Of a DNA stretch of 64,000 nt, positions 1-11,806 are shown in pieces. This DNA is from Thamnaconus septentrionalis (taxonomy: Eukaryota > Chordata > Actinopteri > Tetraodontiformes > Monacanthidae): positions 1,793,773 through 1,857,772 of the forward strand of contig CM020510.1 of NCBI GenBank assembly GCA_009823395.1, read 5' to 3'. The translations under genes and the position numbers were made by a program. The notes beneath the pieces were generated by a model. That model was given only the letters and a program-made list of their open reading frames with translations. It was not told the DNA's origin and ran no database searches. Positions within the stretch are counted from its first letter, which is position 1; every line of letters starts with the position of its first letter.

Positions 1-650
1 TGCAGCAGAAGCGTCAGGGACGTGCACAAGTCATAAAACATGGCATCCGCCGGAGGCCCTGCACTAAATCGCTGCACTAAACAGCAAATTTATTAATAAA
101 GCAGAATGTGCTTGTTCGTGCAATCTGCGCCGAAGAACTCAAACGAGATAAACGAGTGGCATCCGGCGCTCGCTCGCTCGCTTCAATGTGCCCTTGCTGT
201 ATTATTACTTGGGGATTTAGCTGATGATGTCCTCATCCTGAGTGACTTGTAATGAATGAACAAGTATGTGCCGAGTGTCTCGTTCAAGGACACTTCCAGA
301 TGAATCTCGCCCCCCCTCGGTAGACCGGCCGGATCCGCTGTTACCATCTTGAGACGTGAACCTGATCAAAAAAAACAAAACAAAAACAAAACAGCGAACT
401 TGTCAGGTGTTGGAATCAAACCTGGGGGGAGCCGCTGCCATTCTCTTCTCCAGGGAGTCGCAGACATTTAATTAAACACTGCAGCTGTTAGCACAATCGC
501 TCCATTAGCACGCAAGACTGTCATAGGCGCAGTCACGCACAGCTCTATCACGAGGAGGACATTTATTCCGTTATACAATATGTGTCGTAACGTACACGCA
601 ACACTTATACAGAGCTAAAGAGCTTTGTCAGGTAATACCATCACCATCAT
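1..650. other. Unique non-coding sequence
   Basis: I see no gene, RNA gene or recognisable mobile element here. Open frames are short and none resembles a known protein. There is a short A-rich patch near 368-392. The stretch ends at an AATC microsatellite. Confidence 0.5.

Positions 651-682
<32 letters not shown>
651..682. repeat. (AATC)8 microsatellite
   Basis: Eight uninterrupted tetranucleotide units. A simple sequence repeat, probably length-polymorphic. Confidence 0.95.
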
Positions 683-683
<1 letters not shown>

Positions 684-2122
684 GACCAGACTGACCAGGA
701 ATGTTGAAGCATCCCATCCAGCTTGCCGGCTCTGTCAGAATGAACAGTTTTGAATTGAACAGAATGAACAAACCTGATTTTGTTGTTCTCAGCGGTGCGG
801 TGCTTCTCTCCCAGAAGGTCATGGGTGTGATTTTTACACAGACCTTCCAGTGCGGAGCTGTCATGTCCACCCCGTGCGTGCGTGGGTGACTGCGAGTTTT
901 CCACTTCCTCCCACAGAGCTAAAACATGCCAATTTGTTGGACCGGCTCCACTAAAATTTCCAAGTGGTGGGTGTGAATATTAGCGTGTGCCTGTCTGTCT
1001 GTGTGTGTCTCTGTGTTGGTCCTCTAGTCAACTGGTGACTCTTCCAGGCTGTTATCAACATTCAACCAAAGACACTGCATGGGCCTGAGGGTAAGATGAA
1101 AAAAATAAGACTTGATTTCTAATAACGGATTCGTCTCTATGATATACACACGACCACAGCCAAAGTGTTTAATATTCAAGGCCCAGATGGATGTGTCAGA
1201 ATGATGGGATGAGGTTTAAGCCACTTGCGAACAAATTCAAACAGTGCTTTATATCGCTACACCTGTGTGCAGTGGCTGCAGCTCGTGCAGAACTTAGAGG
1301 ACAAAAGTCTTCTAAAGCGTGAACCCTCTGCGCCTCCTGACAGCCCCGCACCGTCTCTCTCTGCCCAGGGTGACTGGGAGCTGTCCGGTGCTGATCGCAC
1401 AAGCCTACCGTCATCCCTCCCTTTGCTCAGAATCCAAATTCAAATGACTATGCAGCCATCCAGACGCCGCCTCATTAAAGGTGCTTTAATTGTGAAGCTG
1501 ATTCTCCAGGTGGACGGATGACCTCTTACCTGCCACTGTCCACTGCATTATTGAAGATGCAGGTCGTCCTGCACACATCCCAGGCTTTCATTTAGGGCTT
1601 CTTCTCCTCCACCTTGAAATGATTCCTTCCTCATCGTCTCCTCTCAAGGCCGATGTTTCACACAAACCTCGCTTTATTGAACTTTTCATAGCATGATGAC
1701 CCGCCAACGCTCTCAAGCTCATACCTGATATGGTTTTTATTCAAATGCGTCCAAAAGCATGAATAATGTTGTATCCAACTAAAAGTGCTTTTGGACAGCG
1801 AAGGCCTGATTAAGATTTAGTTCTCGTCTGGACTAATAAATAAGATTCAACTGCAGCCGTCATGCCACTGGCGTCTGCCTGCAGCTCTGTGACCGGTGCA
1901 CAATGTTATTTACTTTTGCTTTTCCAGAGGCTGTCAGTAGCGACGCAGTCAAGACCGACTTTGCCGACACCGAGACGCAAGCAAGAGGAGATTTTCTACC
2001 ACCTGCATGGATTTTAGACAAAATCAAACAAACAAACTAGGGTGAAGATAAACGGATTGTGACGTGATTAAAATTGATTAATCATATTTCTTCCTCTTAT
2101 TTTCTTTTGTTTGGACAAATAA
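683..2122. other. Unique non-coding sequence
   Basis: No recognisable coding exon or repeat. The longest frame (1225-1521, plus strand, 98 codons) has no recognisable domain and is not flanked by convincing promoter or splice signals. It is treated as chance. Confidence 0.45.
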
Positions 2123-2621
2123 GTTGGCATTGTGTATTTTCTCCAAGACATCTTCGAAAAATGACGATGAAAAAAGCGAGCTACAAATGGAAGTATTTTC
2201 TTAGTTAATAAAGATATAAATATTACAAAACCATTTTATTGTCTTAGTTTAAGACTTTTTTCATGGATTATTGACATGGTTGTTGCGTGTCATTTTTTTT
2301 TTTTTTTTACTTTACGATGTTTGTCAGCCGGACCGGCGGTCCCGGCTTCACGTTACTTGTATACCTCGTTGTGTAGCGACGGAGGACTTCTTCTTTTTCG
2401 TCGTCTCCTTCTTCTTCTTCTTCTTCTTCTTCTTCGTCGTCGTCTTCTTGACAGACTGGACGTAGCTTTGGCGTAAGGCCGCCCCCCACAGTCTAAAGAC
2501 GTAACTGTCACAAGATAGCCCTGACACTTATTTTTGAGGGCCAAGATTGAGGGCCAAAGATTGAGGGTTAAGGGCGAGGGTTGAGATTGAGGAGTTAAGG
2601 GAGGAATTGGAATTGGCCCTA
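2123..2621 (-). mobile_element. GGAATT-ended DNA transposon, copy A (5'-truncated)
   Basis: This is one of three copies in the window (others 46387-47074 and 61121-61717). It matches the others from the segment before the stop of one reading frame through to the terminal GAGGGAGGAATTGGAATTGG end. It shares a TTAATAAAG motif, a T-rich centre, and a block coding on the minus strand for an acidic tract followed by a basic tail. The left terminus is missing. A CTT tract (2408-2435) has expanded inside the acidic tract. The elements have inverted ends of the form GG..AATTCCAATTCCTCCC. I cannot name the superfamily; two convergent frames suggest a two-gene class II element. Confidence 0.75.
2307..2489 (-). 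pseudogene. C-terminal fragment of a transposon ORF (acidic tract plus basic tail)
   Basis: The minus-strand frame gives GGGLTPKLRPVCQED, then a run of D/E residues, then KEEVLRRYTTRYTSN and a tail ending PPVRLTNIVK and a stop. The same frame with the same stop is kept in copy B at 46556-46717. There the acidic tract is shorter by whole codons, so length change preserved the frame. A TTTATT (AATAAA on the minus strand) at 2235-2240 lies just beyond the stop. I do not recognise the protein. The upstream part of the ORF is absent, so this is a remnant and not a working gene. Confidence 0.55.
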
Positions 2622-3366
2622 AAGATGTCACCTGACAGTTTCGATTGTGACTCCGGTCTTTCTCACTAGCGTCATCCGACGACGTGCTGCCGACGCATCA
2701 TTTCACAGCTGGCCGGACTGACGGACCAACGTTGTACTTGTAAGCAAATATTAAACAAGCGTGGCTCTACACAGATGATCTTACGGCGGCTCACCATCAG
2801 AGGGAAGATGATGGACGACTGCGGGCTCACCCCTGGTTCCTTGAAATAAAGCAAACCCAGAGGTTTTTTTTTTTTTTTTTTTAGAATGGTAATTCCACCA
2901 TCACGGCCCAGAGGATTTCAAGCAGCCCAACTTCCATTGACATTTTCTTTTCTTAACTGCAGGAAGTGCACAGTCATTCATCTTAAGCAGTCTTTTCACA
3001 ACTCTGGAGAATAATTAAACCCCCCATTTTCATTTCACACGGAGAGAGTTTCTTGGAAGAAGCTGCAGTAGATCATGGTATCTTGTAACTGCGTTGCCTT
3101 TTTTCCCCCCCACAAATTGTTTGTTCGTGGAATTTTCCTGAACGTCACGTGGCCTCTGTCGACGTCGGAATCCAAAGAAACCTCCACCGTGTGACAGCAT
3201 GAGCACACGGCCGAAGCCTGCAGCACTTTTGGTTCATTTATTTATAAATAAAGCAGCGAACACGGCGGCTGTTTCTCGAGAGGCCGTCAGTTACTTGTGT
3301 TTTGTTTTGCAGATTAACGCCACCTGTGGCAGACGCTGATTACTGACAGACGGTCCTTCAGAAGGC

Positions 3367-3370
<4 letters not shown>

Positions 3371-3401
<31 letters not shown>
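3371..3401. repeat. (TC)15 microsatellite
   Basis: Uninterrupted TC dinucleotides followed by a T run. Confidence 0.95.
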
Positions 3402-3406
<5 letters not shown>

Positions 3407-3946
3407 ATTAAAACCAGTAAACATAAAAGAACAAAGCCGCAGTCGCTGCCTGGGCTGTTTGTTCTGTCACAAATGAAAAATAAAAAATAAACAATAGGCT
3501 GTCCTTTAGCTCTGATGAAGCTGCAACAACTGAGCCCTGCGTGCCTGCAGGTATTAAATGCAATACTTCACTCCTGTTCGACATCACAAAGAATGAAAAC
3601 CCGACTCGGGCATTTTTTTATTTTGACTATTTTGATTTTTCTGTCTTGATGATTTGGGATGCCATGATTAGAAGCCAAACTGGTGAAGATTTTTCCCAGT
3701 GTTGAAGGATCCATCCGCATGGACTCCTGCCCTGCTGACGCAACCACGCTGATTCCCACCATCTGCCTCACAGCCGGGAGCTGAGCTGCTTGATGAACAC
3801 AATTAACACGGAGCAGGTCGCCCAGGAACCTCGCCACCCTTCCGAGTGTGAAAGCGGTCAGGTCTGGTCTGGTCAGGTCCGGATGAGCTTCATCATTTCA
3901 TTTTAAATGGCTTCTTCCTGACAACAGGTCCAACCGAGCAGATACA

Positions 3947-3950
<4 letters not shown>

Positions 3951-3996
<46 letters not shown>

Positions 3997-4008
3997 TGTG
4001 TGTGTGTG
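3951..4008. repeat. (TG)n microsatellite with one TC interruption
   Basis: About 29 dinucleotide units with a single TC interruption near the 3' end. The reverse-strand ORF across it is a poly-TH artefact. Confidence 0.95.
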
Positions 4009-4853
4009 ATGAACATGTCAAAGCATGTAATTACCAGCCAGAGTTTTTTCTCTGCTCCAGGTGCTGGGTAAATGCACGCAGCATAATGTAATGCATTTGT
4101 GCTGCTTGATGCACTAATGTGTAGAATTAGCCACCTTTGGAAAAATGAAAACAATAAGACACGAATGGCAGCCGAGTCTTTATTACTGGTGACCGTGTTT
4201 AGCAGAGTGTTTACACCTTTAATTGAAGTCATTATTTGTATCAATTGCATGTCTAGGCATGTACATATTTGTGCACTTCTCTAGCTAGCATGTCCACAAT
4301 CTGCACTGTATGACCGATGAACTTCCCGGTGTGGTGAACCATAAGTTTGTTATTTTGAAACTCTATAAAGTTGATGGCAAAGTTCGCTTAGAATTAGAAC
4401 AAAAAAAGTGTCTTCGTGTTTTACTACTTAAGTAAAACACCATTTTTATATACAAAAAATGTCATTTTATTTGATATAATACATTTCATACATTTGCTCT
4501 CATCGACACGAGCCTCAGTAGTCAGCAATATCAAAACATCACTGTCCTGGAAACACATTAGCCAATCAGAACCTATCAAGACTCGCTCAGCCGGCTAATT
4601 CATTGGCTGAAGGCCAAGCTGTGTGTCTTAGTTTCAGAGTGGGGGGGCTGAGTTGACCAATCAGGGCTTGACTTTAGGCGGGCACGTTTGTGTTAAAGCG
4701 GTTGCTTGTTGTGCAGAACGATTCTTCAAAGTGCATCTCAGACAATGTGAGCCACGTGTTGATGGCCGGTCGACTGTTTTGGAGGTGGATGATGGTAGTG
4801 TTCAGTCTGCTGGCTGACTGTGTCTGGAAGGGTTGCCTGTTCACAGAGTACAG

Positions 4854-4881
4854 GTGTGTGTGTGTGTGTGTGTGTGTGTGT
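4854..4881. repeat. (TG)14 microsatellite
   Basis: Uninterrupted TG run. A second run follows about 90 bp downstream. Confidence 0.95.
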
Positions 4882-4972
4882 CTGCCTGTGTGTTTGGTTT
4901 GGAAGGAGACATAGAAGGTCTTTACTAAAGGAAACCATGACAACACTGTTGTTAGCTATCCATTTATCACTC

Positions 4973-4999
4973 TGTGTGTGTGTGTGTGTGTCTGTGTGT
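4973..4999. repeat. (TG)n microsatellite
   Basis: TG run with one TC interruption. Confidence 0.9.
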
Positions 5000-5479
5000 T
5001 CCTCCCCATATGTGCGACTGCAGTGATAAACTAGACAAAGCCCGTCCCTGTTTTTGTCCTTCGCCTTTCCACCTCTCTGTCTCTCTGAGGGACAAGAGAG
5101 AAAACCTGTGTCTCAGTGATATCGACTCCCATACAAACTCTGCCTTTCTCTTCTTTCCTCTCCTTCGTCTTTTTTCTCCCTCACCTTTCACCAAAGGCCC
5201 TCTGACATTTCCAAACTTAACCACCACCTGTCTACTTGTTGTCAACCAAATACAGTACAGTATTGAACTTCCCGGGGGTTTTGGTTCCAGTGGGCAATCA
5301 TTGGGGATGTGCCAGTCAGAAACATGCAGATGGGTCACAGTCAGTTCACATGGTTTTGTTTTGTCATGACCATTACTGCTGTTGTTATTATTGTAAAGCT
5401 TTATATATATCTGACCCTACAGGGCCGACAGCACTGCAAGGTGTGCGGGAGATTCTGCTGCATACATACATCAGTCACT

Positions 5480-6240
5480 GCATTCCATTCCACTATATTC
5501 AGAAATGGATTCAATTCATGTTTTCCGCAAAATTCTACAAACAGCGCCACATACTGACAACATGGAAAAACTATTTTTGAGATTTTTGCAAATTCAACTA
5601 AACAATAAAAAAAAAACAACTAAGAAATCAGATGTACAGAAGTTTTCACAGCCTTTGGCATGAAGGTGCTTCCACTGATCATCCATGAGATGTTCCTGCA
5701 GCATCGTTGGACTCCTGAGGTAAACTGAGTTCATCGGACATGATTTGGGAAAGCACACACCCGTCTGTATAAGGTCTCGTAGTTGACGATGCATCTGGAG
5801 ACCTCCAAGACAGGATCGTACAGAAAAGGTTTTGTTGCTTTGAAGATCTCAGTGAGCACAATGGCCTCCATCATCCATAAGTGTAAAAAGTTGGAACCAC
5901 CAGGACTCTTCTTCCTGGAGCTGGCTGGCTGATCTCCAGTACTACAACACTAGCAAGAGGCACACGGCAGCGTGTCTGCAGTTTGCCCAAAAAGTCACCT
6001 GAAGAACTCTTGCAACGCGAAAGACAAAATTCCAATGAGACAAAGGTCGAACTCTCGGTGTGAAGGTGTCTTGTTTGGAGGAAACCCAAGCAGCAGTCAC
6101 CACCAGGCTAACACCATCCCCCACAGTGAGGCCTGCTGATGCAGCATGGTGCTGGTGGGAGGTGTTTCAGCAGCAGGAACTGGGAGACCAGGATATCATC
6201 AGCACGGTCTGATGGATCCTGATAAACACTGACCTGTTCT
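5480..6240 (+). mobile_element. Decayed Tc1-like transposon with transposase remnant
   Basis: The plus strand closely follows the Tc1-like transposons widespread in fish. The left arm is followed by a segment resembling the leader before the transposase (CACAGCCTTTGGCATGAAGG at 5648). Transposase pieces follow: a helix-turn-helix region (VGTTRTL near 5891) and, after a gap, catalytic-core fragments (VWRKP near 6074, then a HHQANTIP-like piece). The expected mid-region between the HTH part and the core is missing; the junction near 5928-5950 carries unrelated sequence. Multiple frameshifts and stops are present, and the 3' third of the transposase and the right terminal repeat are lost. It is a non-functional fossil. 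Confidence 0.8.
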
Positions 6241-7178
6241 CAGTCAACCCTGCCTCATTTAACCTTTCCCATATAAAGTTTTTTTTTTCTTCACCTTTGA
6301 CCCATTTTGGATTTGTGTCTTTATTGTTATTCACCCCACATCTCCTCCTCCCCTACTGGACCATTTTATATCCATGTTACAGACTTTTCAGCCTCGGATT
6401 CTGGGACCTCTCCTACGTGCTGGGTTTTTACAAACATGGGCATCTTGTTTTTTTGGTTTTTTTTAACTTTGCCGAACAATATCTGGCCAGGCTGCCGCTC
6501 CGAAAAACCCCAACCTTTCAACAAAGTTTGGTTAACAAGGATGCCGGTCTGAAATGTTGCACATCCACCACAGGTAAGAAAAAAAACACCATTTCCGTTC
6601 TTTTCACGCTCTGCAAAAGCAGCTGGATTGCAAAGACTTGGATTGTGGAAGCTTTTCTCATCCCGAATCAACCTCCAGTCGGGACGACAGCAGAAAAGCA
6701 ACCGCTGTTAGCCGCTTAAGAGGAAGACAAAGAAGAAAACAAGAGGTGGCTCCTGCCAAAGAGATTAGCGCAGATGCTGCGATGGTGGTGGTGGGGGAGG
6801 GGGGGTTGTATCAGAAATAGATGGCATTTTCATGTTCGATGAAGAACAAGAGGGGGCGCGGAAGCTCTTCTCTGTTTCAAGATGTGGCCAGTGATTTCCT
6901 GCCTGGCTTTCGCGACACTTTCAGCTAATGTTTTCCCTAAAGGTTGACTCGCGCCAATGACGTCTAGCGCGGCGGCTCGATGGGTCAGGTGTGGACTGCA
7001 AGACGGCGTCGCAACCCCAGGAGGTGGTTTTGTGTGTGTTTAAAGAAAACCAAACTCTTTAGGTGAAGCAAACAGGAAGCCTCCAGTTGGCTGAAATACC
7101 ACGAACTTCTCTGAAGGGTCTGCTTGGATGTGACAGACAGAGTGTTCCTCTAATCTGGACTATCATTTGCACACACTT
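6241..7178. other. Unique non-coding sequence
   Basis: Nothing recognisable as a gene or repeat. There is a G-rich patch (GGTGGTGGTGGGGGAGGGGG) around 6784-6805. Confidence 0.4.
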
Positions 7179-7184
7179 GCTATG

Positions 7185-7777
7185 TATGGGGCGCCGTTTG
7201 TAAAGTTTGTCATGCTTAAAATGACAGCAACTTTTTTGTCACATTTAGCTTCAAATCGTGTTTTTAAAAAGTTGTGTGCATTTTTGAATGTCTTTTCTTT
7301 TTTTTTTTTAGCACATTTAACACTTTAAATCTAAATGTTAAATCTAAATGTTAAATCTAAATCTAAATGTTACATATAACTCTAAATGTTAAATCTAAAT
7401 GTTACACCTAAATGTTTCGGGTGAAACTGAATATTTAGCTAATATGCTAATTCAAGCTGCCAGCAACCGGAAGTACCACAATAAAATCTTGACTATGTTG
7501 AACTCTGTTTTTAGTGTCAAATAACGAATAAACAACAATATTTTCTGGACAAACTGCCTCTGGGACATAGATTGGTGGTTTTAAGTACCCAAAAATAACA
7601 TTTATATTTAGATCTAACATTTAGAGTTAAAATGTTAAATGTGCTAAAAAATAAAATAAAATAAAAAAGTGACTTTCAAAAATGCACACAACTTTTTAAA
7701 AACACGATTTGAAGCTAAATGTGACAAAATGTTGCTGTTATTTTAAGCATGACAAACTTTACAAACGGTGCCCCATA
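7185..7777. mobile_element. Foldback MITE with very long inverted arms and 6-bp target duplication
   Basis: The outer ends are TATGGGGCGCCGTTTGTAAA and, read from the right on the other strand, TATGGGGCACCGTTTGTAAA. The inverted similarity continues inward for roughly 160 bp on each side, covering the CATTTAGCTTCAAATCGTG segment and the AGCACATTTAACA segment. The centre is an AATCTAAATGTT-type imperfect repeat (about 7328-7415). The hexamer GCTATG immediately flanks both ends (7179-7184 and 7778-7783), which is consistent with a target-site duplication. There is no coding capacity. The superfamily is not clear. Confidence 0.8.
7328..7415. repeat. Imperfect TAAATCTAAATGT tandem repeat inside the foldback element
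   Basis: Units of about 12-13 bp (TTAAATCTAAATG variants) repeat with small indels. A related TTTAGATCTAACATTTAG segment lies in the opposite orientation at 7605-7625, inside the right arm. Confidence 0.75.
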
Positions 7778-7903
7778 GCTATGGACTCTGCAAGAGACAA
7801 TTCATGACTTAGTCATGTTGGCGAATCGGATTTTCCGTCTCAGCATGTCCATGTTACAATGGTGACGCCAGTGACCATGATGTTATGAATTTGTGATGCC
7901 AAA

Positions 7904-7985
7904 TTTAGAATAGAATAGAATAGAGGAGCCTTTATTGTCATCGCACTACAAGTAGTGACAACCAAATTGCAGTTTTCAGCTGCAT
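7904..7985 (-). mobile_element. LINE-like 3' tail with (AGAAT)n
   Basis: The AGAAT/TAGAA pentamer run followed by AGGAGCCTTTATTGTCATCG matches a pattern I associate with the 3' ends of fish non-LTR retrotransposons. Read on the minus strand it ends ACAATAAAGG, then a pentamer tail. Only the tail is visible, no ORF. The exact LINE family is not determined. Confidence 0.5.
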
Positions 7986-8484
7986 TGCACCCTATTAAAA
8001 AAAAAAAAAGGAAGATCTCAAGGAGACATTAGAGTCATACAGTCACTTCAAGACAACGTAATAAATACCAGGCGAGGCTTCAAAAGTGACAGTGGTCGGA
8101 CCAAGGTTGCCTTCCTATCAACACATTTGCACACTGCACTCTGACAATCAGGGAACTGACTCTGGGCTTTCATCCACACACGCTTCTTCTGATGAATCAC
8201 ACCACAGTTCTCACTCGTCCTCCCTCTCTCTCTCTGCACGCAGCAGGCCCGGCTCGCTCGCTCGCTCTCTCGCTCTCTCGCTGCTGCGACTTCCATTTTT
8301 CATTCATTATCCATCCGCTCCTCAGGCCAGCCCTCCGTACCGCAGTTTAATTTTAATTCCGCTCGAACGTCTTCCACATTCTCGGCGCCTCCAAATGCAA
8401 ACGGCGCAGAGATTTAACAAACAACTGTCTCATGGCTTCAGCCTGTGGCGCTGCTTCCTGTCCACAGTGAAGAATGTCCTCCCC

Positions 8485-8486
<2 letters not shown>

Positions 8487-8516
<30 letters not shown>
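8487..8516. repeat. (GT)15 microsatellite
   Basis: Uninterrupted GT run. Confidence 0.95.
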
Positions 8517-8520
<4 letters not shown>

Positions 8521-9000
8521 ACTCGCTCACGCACGTCTAGATCCGTGTGTTGCTCCGTTGGGACGTAAACATCATAACTTCATCTCTTTTTCCCCTTATT
8601 AATGTTTTTAATCTTAGCGAGCCGCTCGTGCGCTCTGCTCTCGGGCTGTTGCCTGCTATGGTGTGTGTGTGTGTGTGCACGTGCACGTGGCAGCATGTGT
8701 GATGTACGTTAGTGCGCACTGGCTGTGGCATGTTGTGCCGGACTCTAATGCTGCTGAGGCAATCAAGGAGCTGCGCTGCGGTTCATATTCATTAGGCGGC
8801 TGCTCAACATGCATGATGAAGACGGTGCTGGACGACAACTACGGTAGTTGGAGAAACTGCTGGAGCAACCAGTAATGAACTCCTGTGTTGCAATTGGCTT
8901 GAAAATGAAGATTGACTGTTGTATTAATAGACTGAGCCTCTGCTGGTGAATCACGACAAAGGCCAGTAGTCAGCAATCATTTTCTTAGTCACAAATTATC

Positions 9001-9020
9001 TTTTTTTTTTTTTTTTTTTT
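9001..9020. repeat. T20 homopolymer
   Basis: Twenty consecutive T bases. Confidence 0.95.
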
Positions 9021-10109
9021 ACCACCACAGTTCAAAAAATAAGAAAAAGTATTTTTGTTTTTAATATCAAAATAAAATTTGTCTTTTCTTATTTTAACAG
9101 AAGCAGGATTCACAATTCACGTTGGTTTAAACAAACCACTAACTTCCCTTGACGTCCTTTGTCGTTATGTCAGTTAGCCACGGATGGACAGAAATATCTT
9201 GGCACCAGAATTCCAATATTGTGACGTGAAGGTTTTTTTTTTTCCAGATTCCCCTTGGACAGCAACACAAAAATGAAGACTTGCTAAACAGTTGACCTGA
9301 AACATGTTCAAAAAGCCAGAAATCCCCAGTAAAGACTTTATTCCCAGCGTGACATCATGGCTCCTTCTGATTGGCTGATGTGTTCTCATGCATTTTGGAA
9401 GTTGGGAGACATGACGGGAAGTGGCGCTACTGCACATGCTCTGTGGCCAGAAACCATGAAACCAACTCCAGGTGGTGGACTTTTTGGGCAATTAACCCCA
9501 AAAGTTAAGTTCATAATTTTTCTTAAACGTGTTAAAAAAAAACAATAAAAAACAGAAGAGGAGTCGCTTCTCCACCTGTCACAGTGTGTTCACGGGGACA
9601 TCTGACCTGCGACGGTTGCCCTCAGCTGCTCAATCTTTCCCTGCAGAAGATTGCCCGCGCGAAGCTTTGCGGTGACACTTACAACTTCAGACACGGCTGT
9701 ACGACCGCCGCCTCTATCGCCTGCTCGGCCCGGACTAATGGCTGCCGCGCTTGATGGGGGAGGCACGATGGATGGGAGGAGCGGCTCCTCACCGTCTGAC
9801 TGCCAGCCTCGTACATGCATCAAAGTGTCATCCGGTCGGCCAGCGGAGGGGCCAAACATCGCCTGACCGATGATGTATTGAACAACAGATCTGCATATCA
9901 ATAACAGCTGATGACACGATGGAAAGGGTTTCATCCTCTTCATGTGTGTGTATTGCTTGGACATTGTATGTTGTATGATGTGATAGCAATATTTACTGAA
10001 GAATGACCACAAGTCATTGCTGCTCCTTTTCATGCATTTCTTTTAAATTTTTCCATTTGTGTATTTTTTGTATACTTGTATATACGGTAGTGTATATACC
10101 TACAGCTAA

Positions 10110-10378
10110 CGTTGCAGTACTGGAGATTGGACCACTTTTTCTCAGTCTGGGGTCTGGGTGGACTGAGTTTTTTTTTTTTTTTTTTGATCCAGGCCGGTGG
10201 ATAACTCCGCCAACACTGTAATAACACGATAATAACAGAAAAGAATCCAACTGCTGCCGTTTCACACTCTGCTGGTGACACCCAGCAGAGTGACGCCCCG
10301 CCCCCCCTTATTCCTAGCTCATTGATTTTTGAATTTTATGAAGCAAAGTTGTTTTTGAAACTGCTTCAAAATAGTTCC
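10110..10378 (+). mobile_element. GTGTTG-type DNA element, fragment
   Basis: Starts GTTGCAGTACTGGAGATTGG and shares with the copies at 28478-28914 and 39892-40248 the AACACTGTAATAACACG segment and the TTTATGAAGCAAAGTTG...TTCAAAATAGTT segment. The right half is missing. It contains a perfect 11-bp hairpin with a 6-base loop (10265-10292, CACTCTGCTGG arm) and a T run at 10169-10184. Non-coding. Confidence 0.65.
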
Positions 10379-11044
10379 ATTTCTTGCTCGGCTGGCTTCT
10401 TCCTCGTTAGTGCAGTCAAACGAGCCGCTCGAATTTTTGCCTGGCCGAAGTTGAGCTGATAATCACAGTACGACTGCGCAGACTTAACTTTAATGTGGCC
10501 AACACGTCACTATATGGGAACTAATACAGTGGAGTGGGGGTGGGAGTGAGAGAAACGCTTGGTAAAGCTCAAACTAAAAGTTGTTGGAGTCAACAAGCCT
10601 TGTTAATTGCTGGAAGAAGACCACCAAAATGAATTCATTGGATGTGAAAATGGCTATAATATGGCCCCGTAAACGTTTGGAACATTTCAAACATTCATCC
10701 ATTGCATTCTTTGCATTCAATATGTCAGCGTTACTGATGATTCCGGCATCATCGAGAGGCCTCGTTCTTCCTCTTTTGCATTTTGGTCGCTCTATAAATC
10801 AACTCCAAATGAACGCATTGGCTTTTTTTTTTTGGTCATTTTGTTGCCCTTTTCCTCCTCCTCAAAAAAAAAAAAAAGGTTTAGAACCTTGGAGTATTTT
10901 TATAGAGCCGTTTAATGCTTTTACTGAAGTGCAAGACGGGAATACTAATGAACAGTTCGGTCGGCGATGCAGAATTCAGAGCGAGTTCACACCTCTTTCC
11001 CCTTTAGATGGCAATGCAACTTCACGGAGCTGTTCTGACAAGTC

Positions 11045-11078
11045 TCCTCCTCCTCCTCCTCCTCCTCCTCCTCCTCCA
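11045..11078. repeat. (CCT)11 microsatellite
   Basis: Trinucleotide run. It reads as poly-P or poly-E in flanking spurious frames. Confidence 0.95.
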
Positions 11079-11406
11079 GTGCAAATGCATCAATATTAAA
11101 GAGGAACAGACAATACATTGTTTTACATTGGCGAGTGTTCTCAAACATCACTAATTTGTGGAAATGTTCCTGTGCGGTCCTAAGAGCAGGGCAACGTCTC
11201 ATGTCTGAAGCCCAGGAGAGGCCACACACAGAAACCACACACATTCATTTCAGTTGAATCTGTTGACAACATTACAACGTAAAGCTCCTGTGAATGAACC
11301 TCATGCAATAACGTTCTAACGTGATGACTGCTAGGAGTGCCAGTGTGGTTCTCATCCTGTCCTCGCATGGCTGCTGGAAGTGGCCTTTTTTATCATTCCA
11401 GTCCAA

Positions 11407-11429
11407 GTGTGTGTGTGTGTGTGTGTGTG
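11407..11429. repeat. (GT)11 microsatellite
   Basis: Uninterrupted GT run. Confidence 0.9.
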
Positions 11430-11608
11430 GATTTGAGAAATGCGTATGATTGGTTGCCTCAGAGGCTTTTGTCGGGGGTGCTCGGGGGTCTCGGCTGCTC
11501 TGGGCCGTTTGTTTCTTGAATGAACGGCATGAGAGCTGCTGGCTGTTAAGTTTGAGAAACTTGCTTTGTGGTTGGAGACTCCGGCAAGACAGCTTCCTCT
11601 CACCGCAA

Positions 11609-11639
11609 CCCCCACCCCCCCCCCCCCACCCCCACCCCA
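11609..11639. repeat. C-rich homopurine/homopyrimidine tract
   Basis: Runs of five to thirteen C separated by single A bases. The minus strand has G-quadruplex potential. Confidence 0.85.
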
Positions 11640-11744
11640 GCTGTGTGACAGAGAGCATTCTGGACAATTTTTCTTGGACTCAATGGCAAAGAAAGCAGCA
11701 AAAGGTTTAGAAAACCTTGCTTCTCCCTGCTGCCTCTGCACAAT

Positions 11745-11806
11745 CTGTCCGTCTGTCCGTCTGTCTGTCTGTCTGTCCGTCTGTCCGTCCGTCTGTCCGT
11801 CCGTCC
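11745..11806. repeat. (TCTG/TCCG)n tetranucleotide repeat
   Basis: About 15 units of a four-base repeat alternating between TCTG and TCCG. Confidence 0.95.

Larger units (their letters stand above)
2622..5479. other. Non-coding sequence with several microsatellites
   Basis: No coding exon recognised. It holds a T19 run (2864-2882), CT and GT microsatellites listed separately, and two CCAATCAG motifs (about 4561 and 4658). The 4035-4150 part, with TAAATGCA/ATGCATTT motifs, looks unique and could be regulatory, but nothing decides this. Confidence 0.4.
7986..10110. other. Non-coding sequence with microsatellites
   Basis: No coding exon recognised. It contains CTCG/CTCT-rich sequence at 8250-8283, GT runs at 8487-8516 and 8662-8678, and a T20 run at 9001-9020. 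The 9590-9870 part is relatively CpG-rich and open on the minus strand, but the translation matches nothing I know. Confidence 0.4.

Noticed and set aside
2353..2631. 92-codon minus-strand poly-R frame
   Set aside because: It is the out-of-frame reading of the CTT tract. The informative frame is the acidic one at 2307-2489.
9590..10033. 147-codon minus-strand frame in CpG-containing sequence
   Set aside because: The translation looks partly plausible but resembles no family I can name, and no flanking splice structure is clear.
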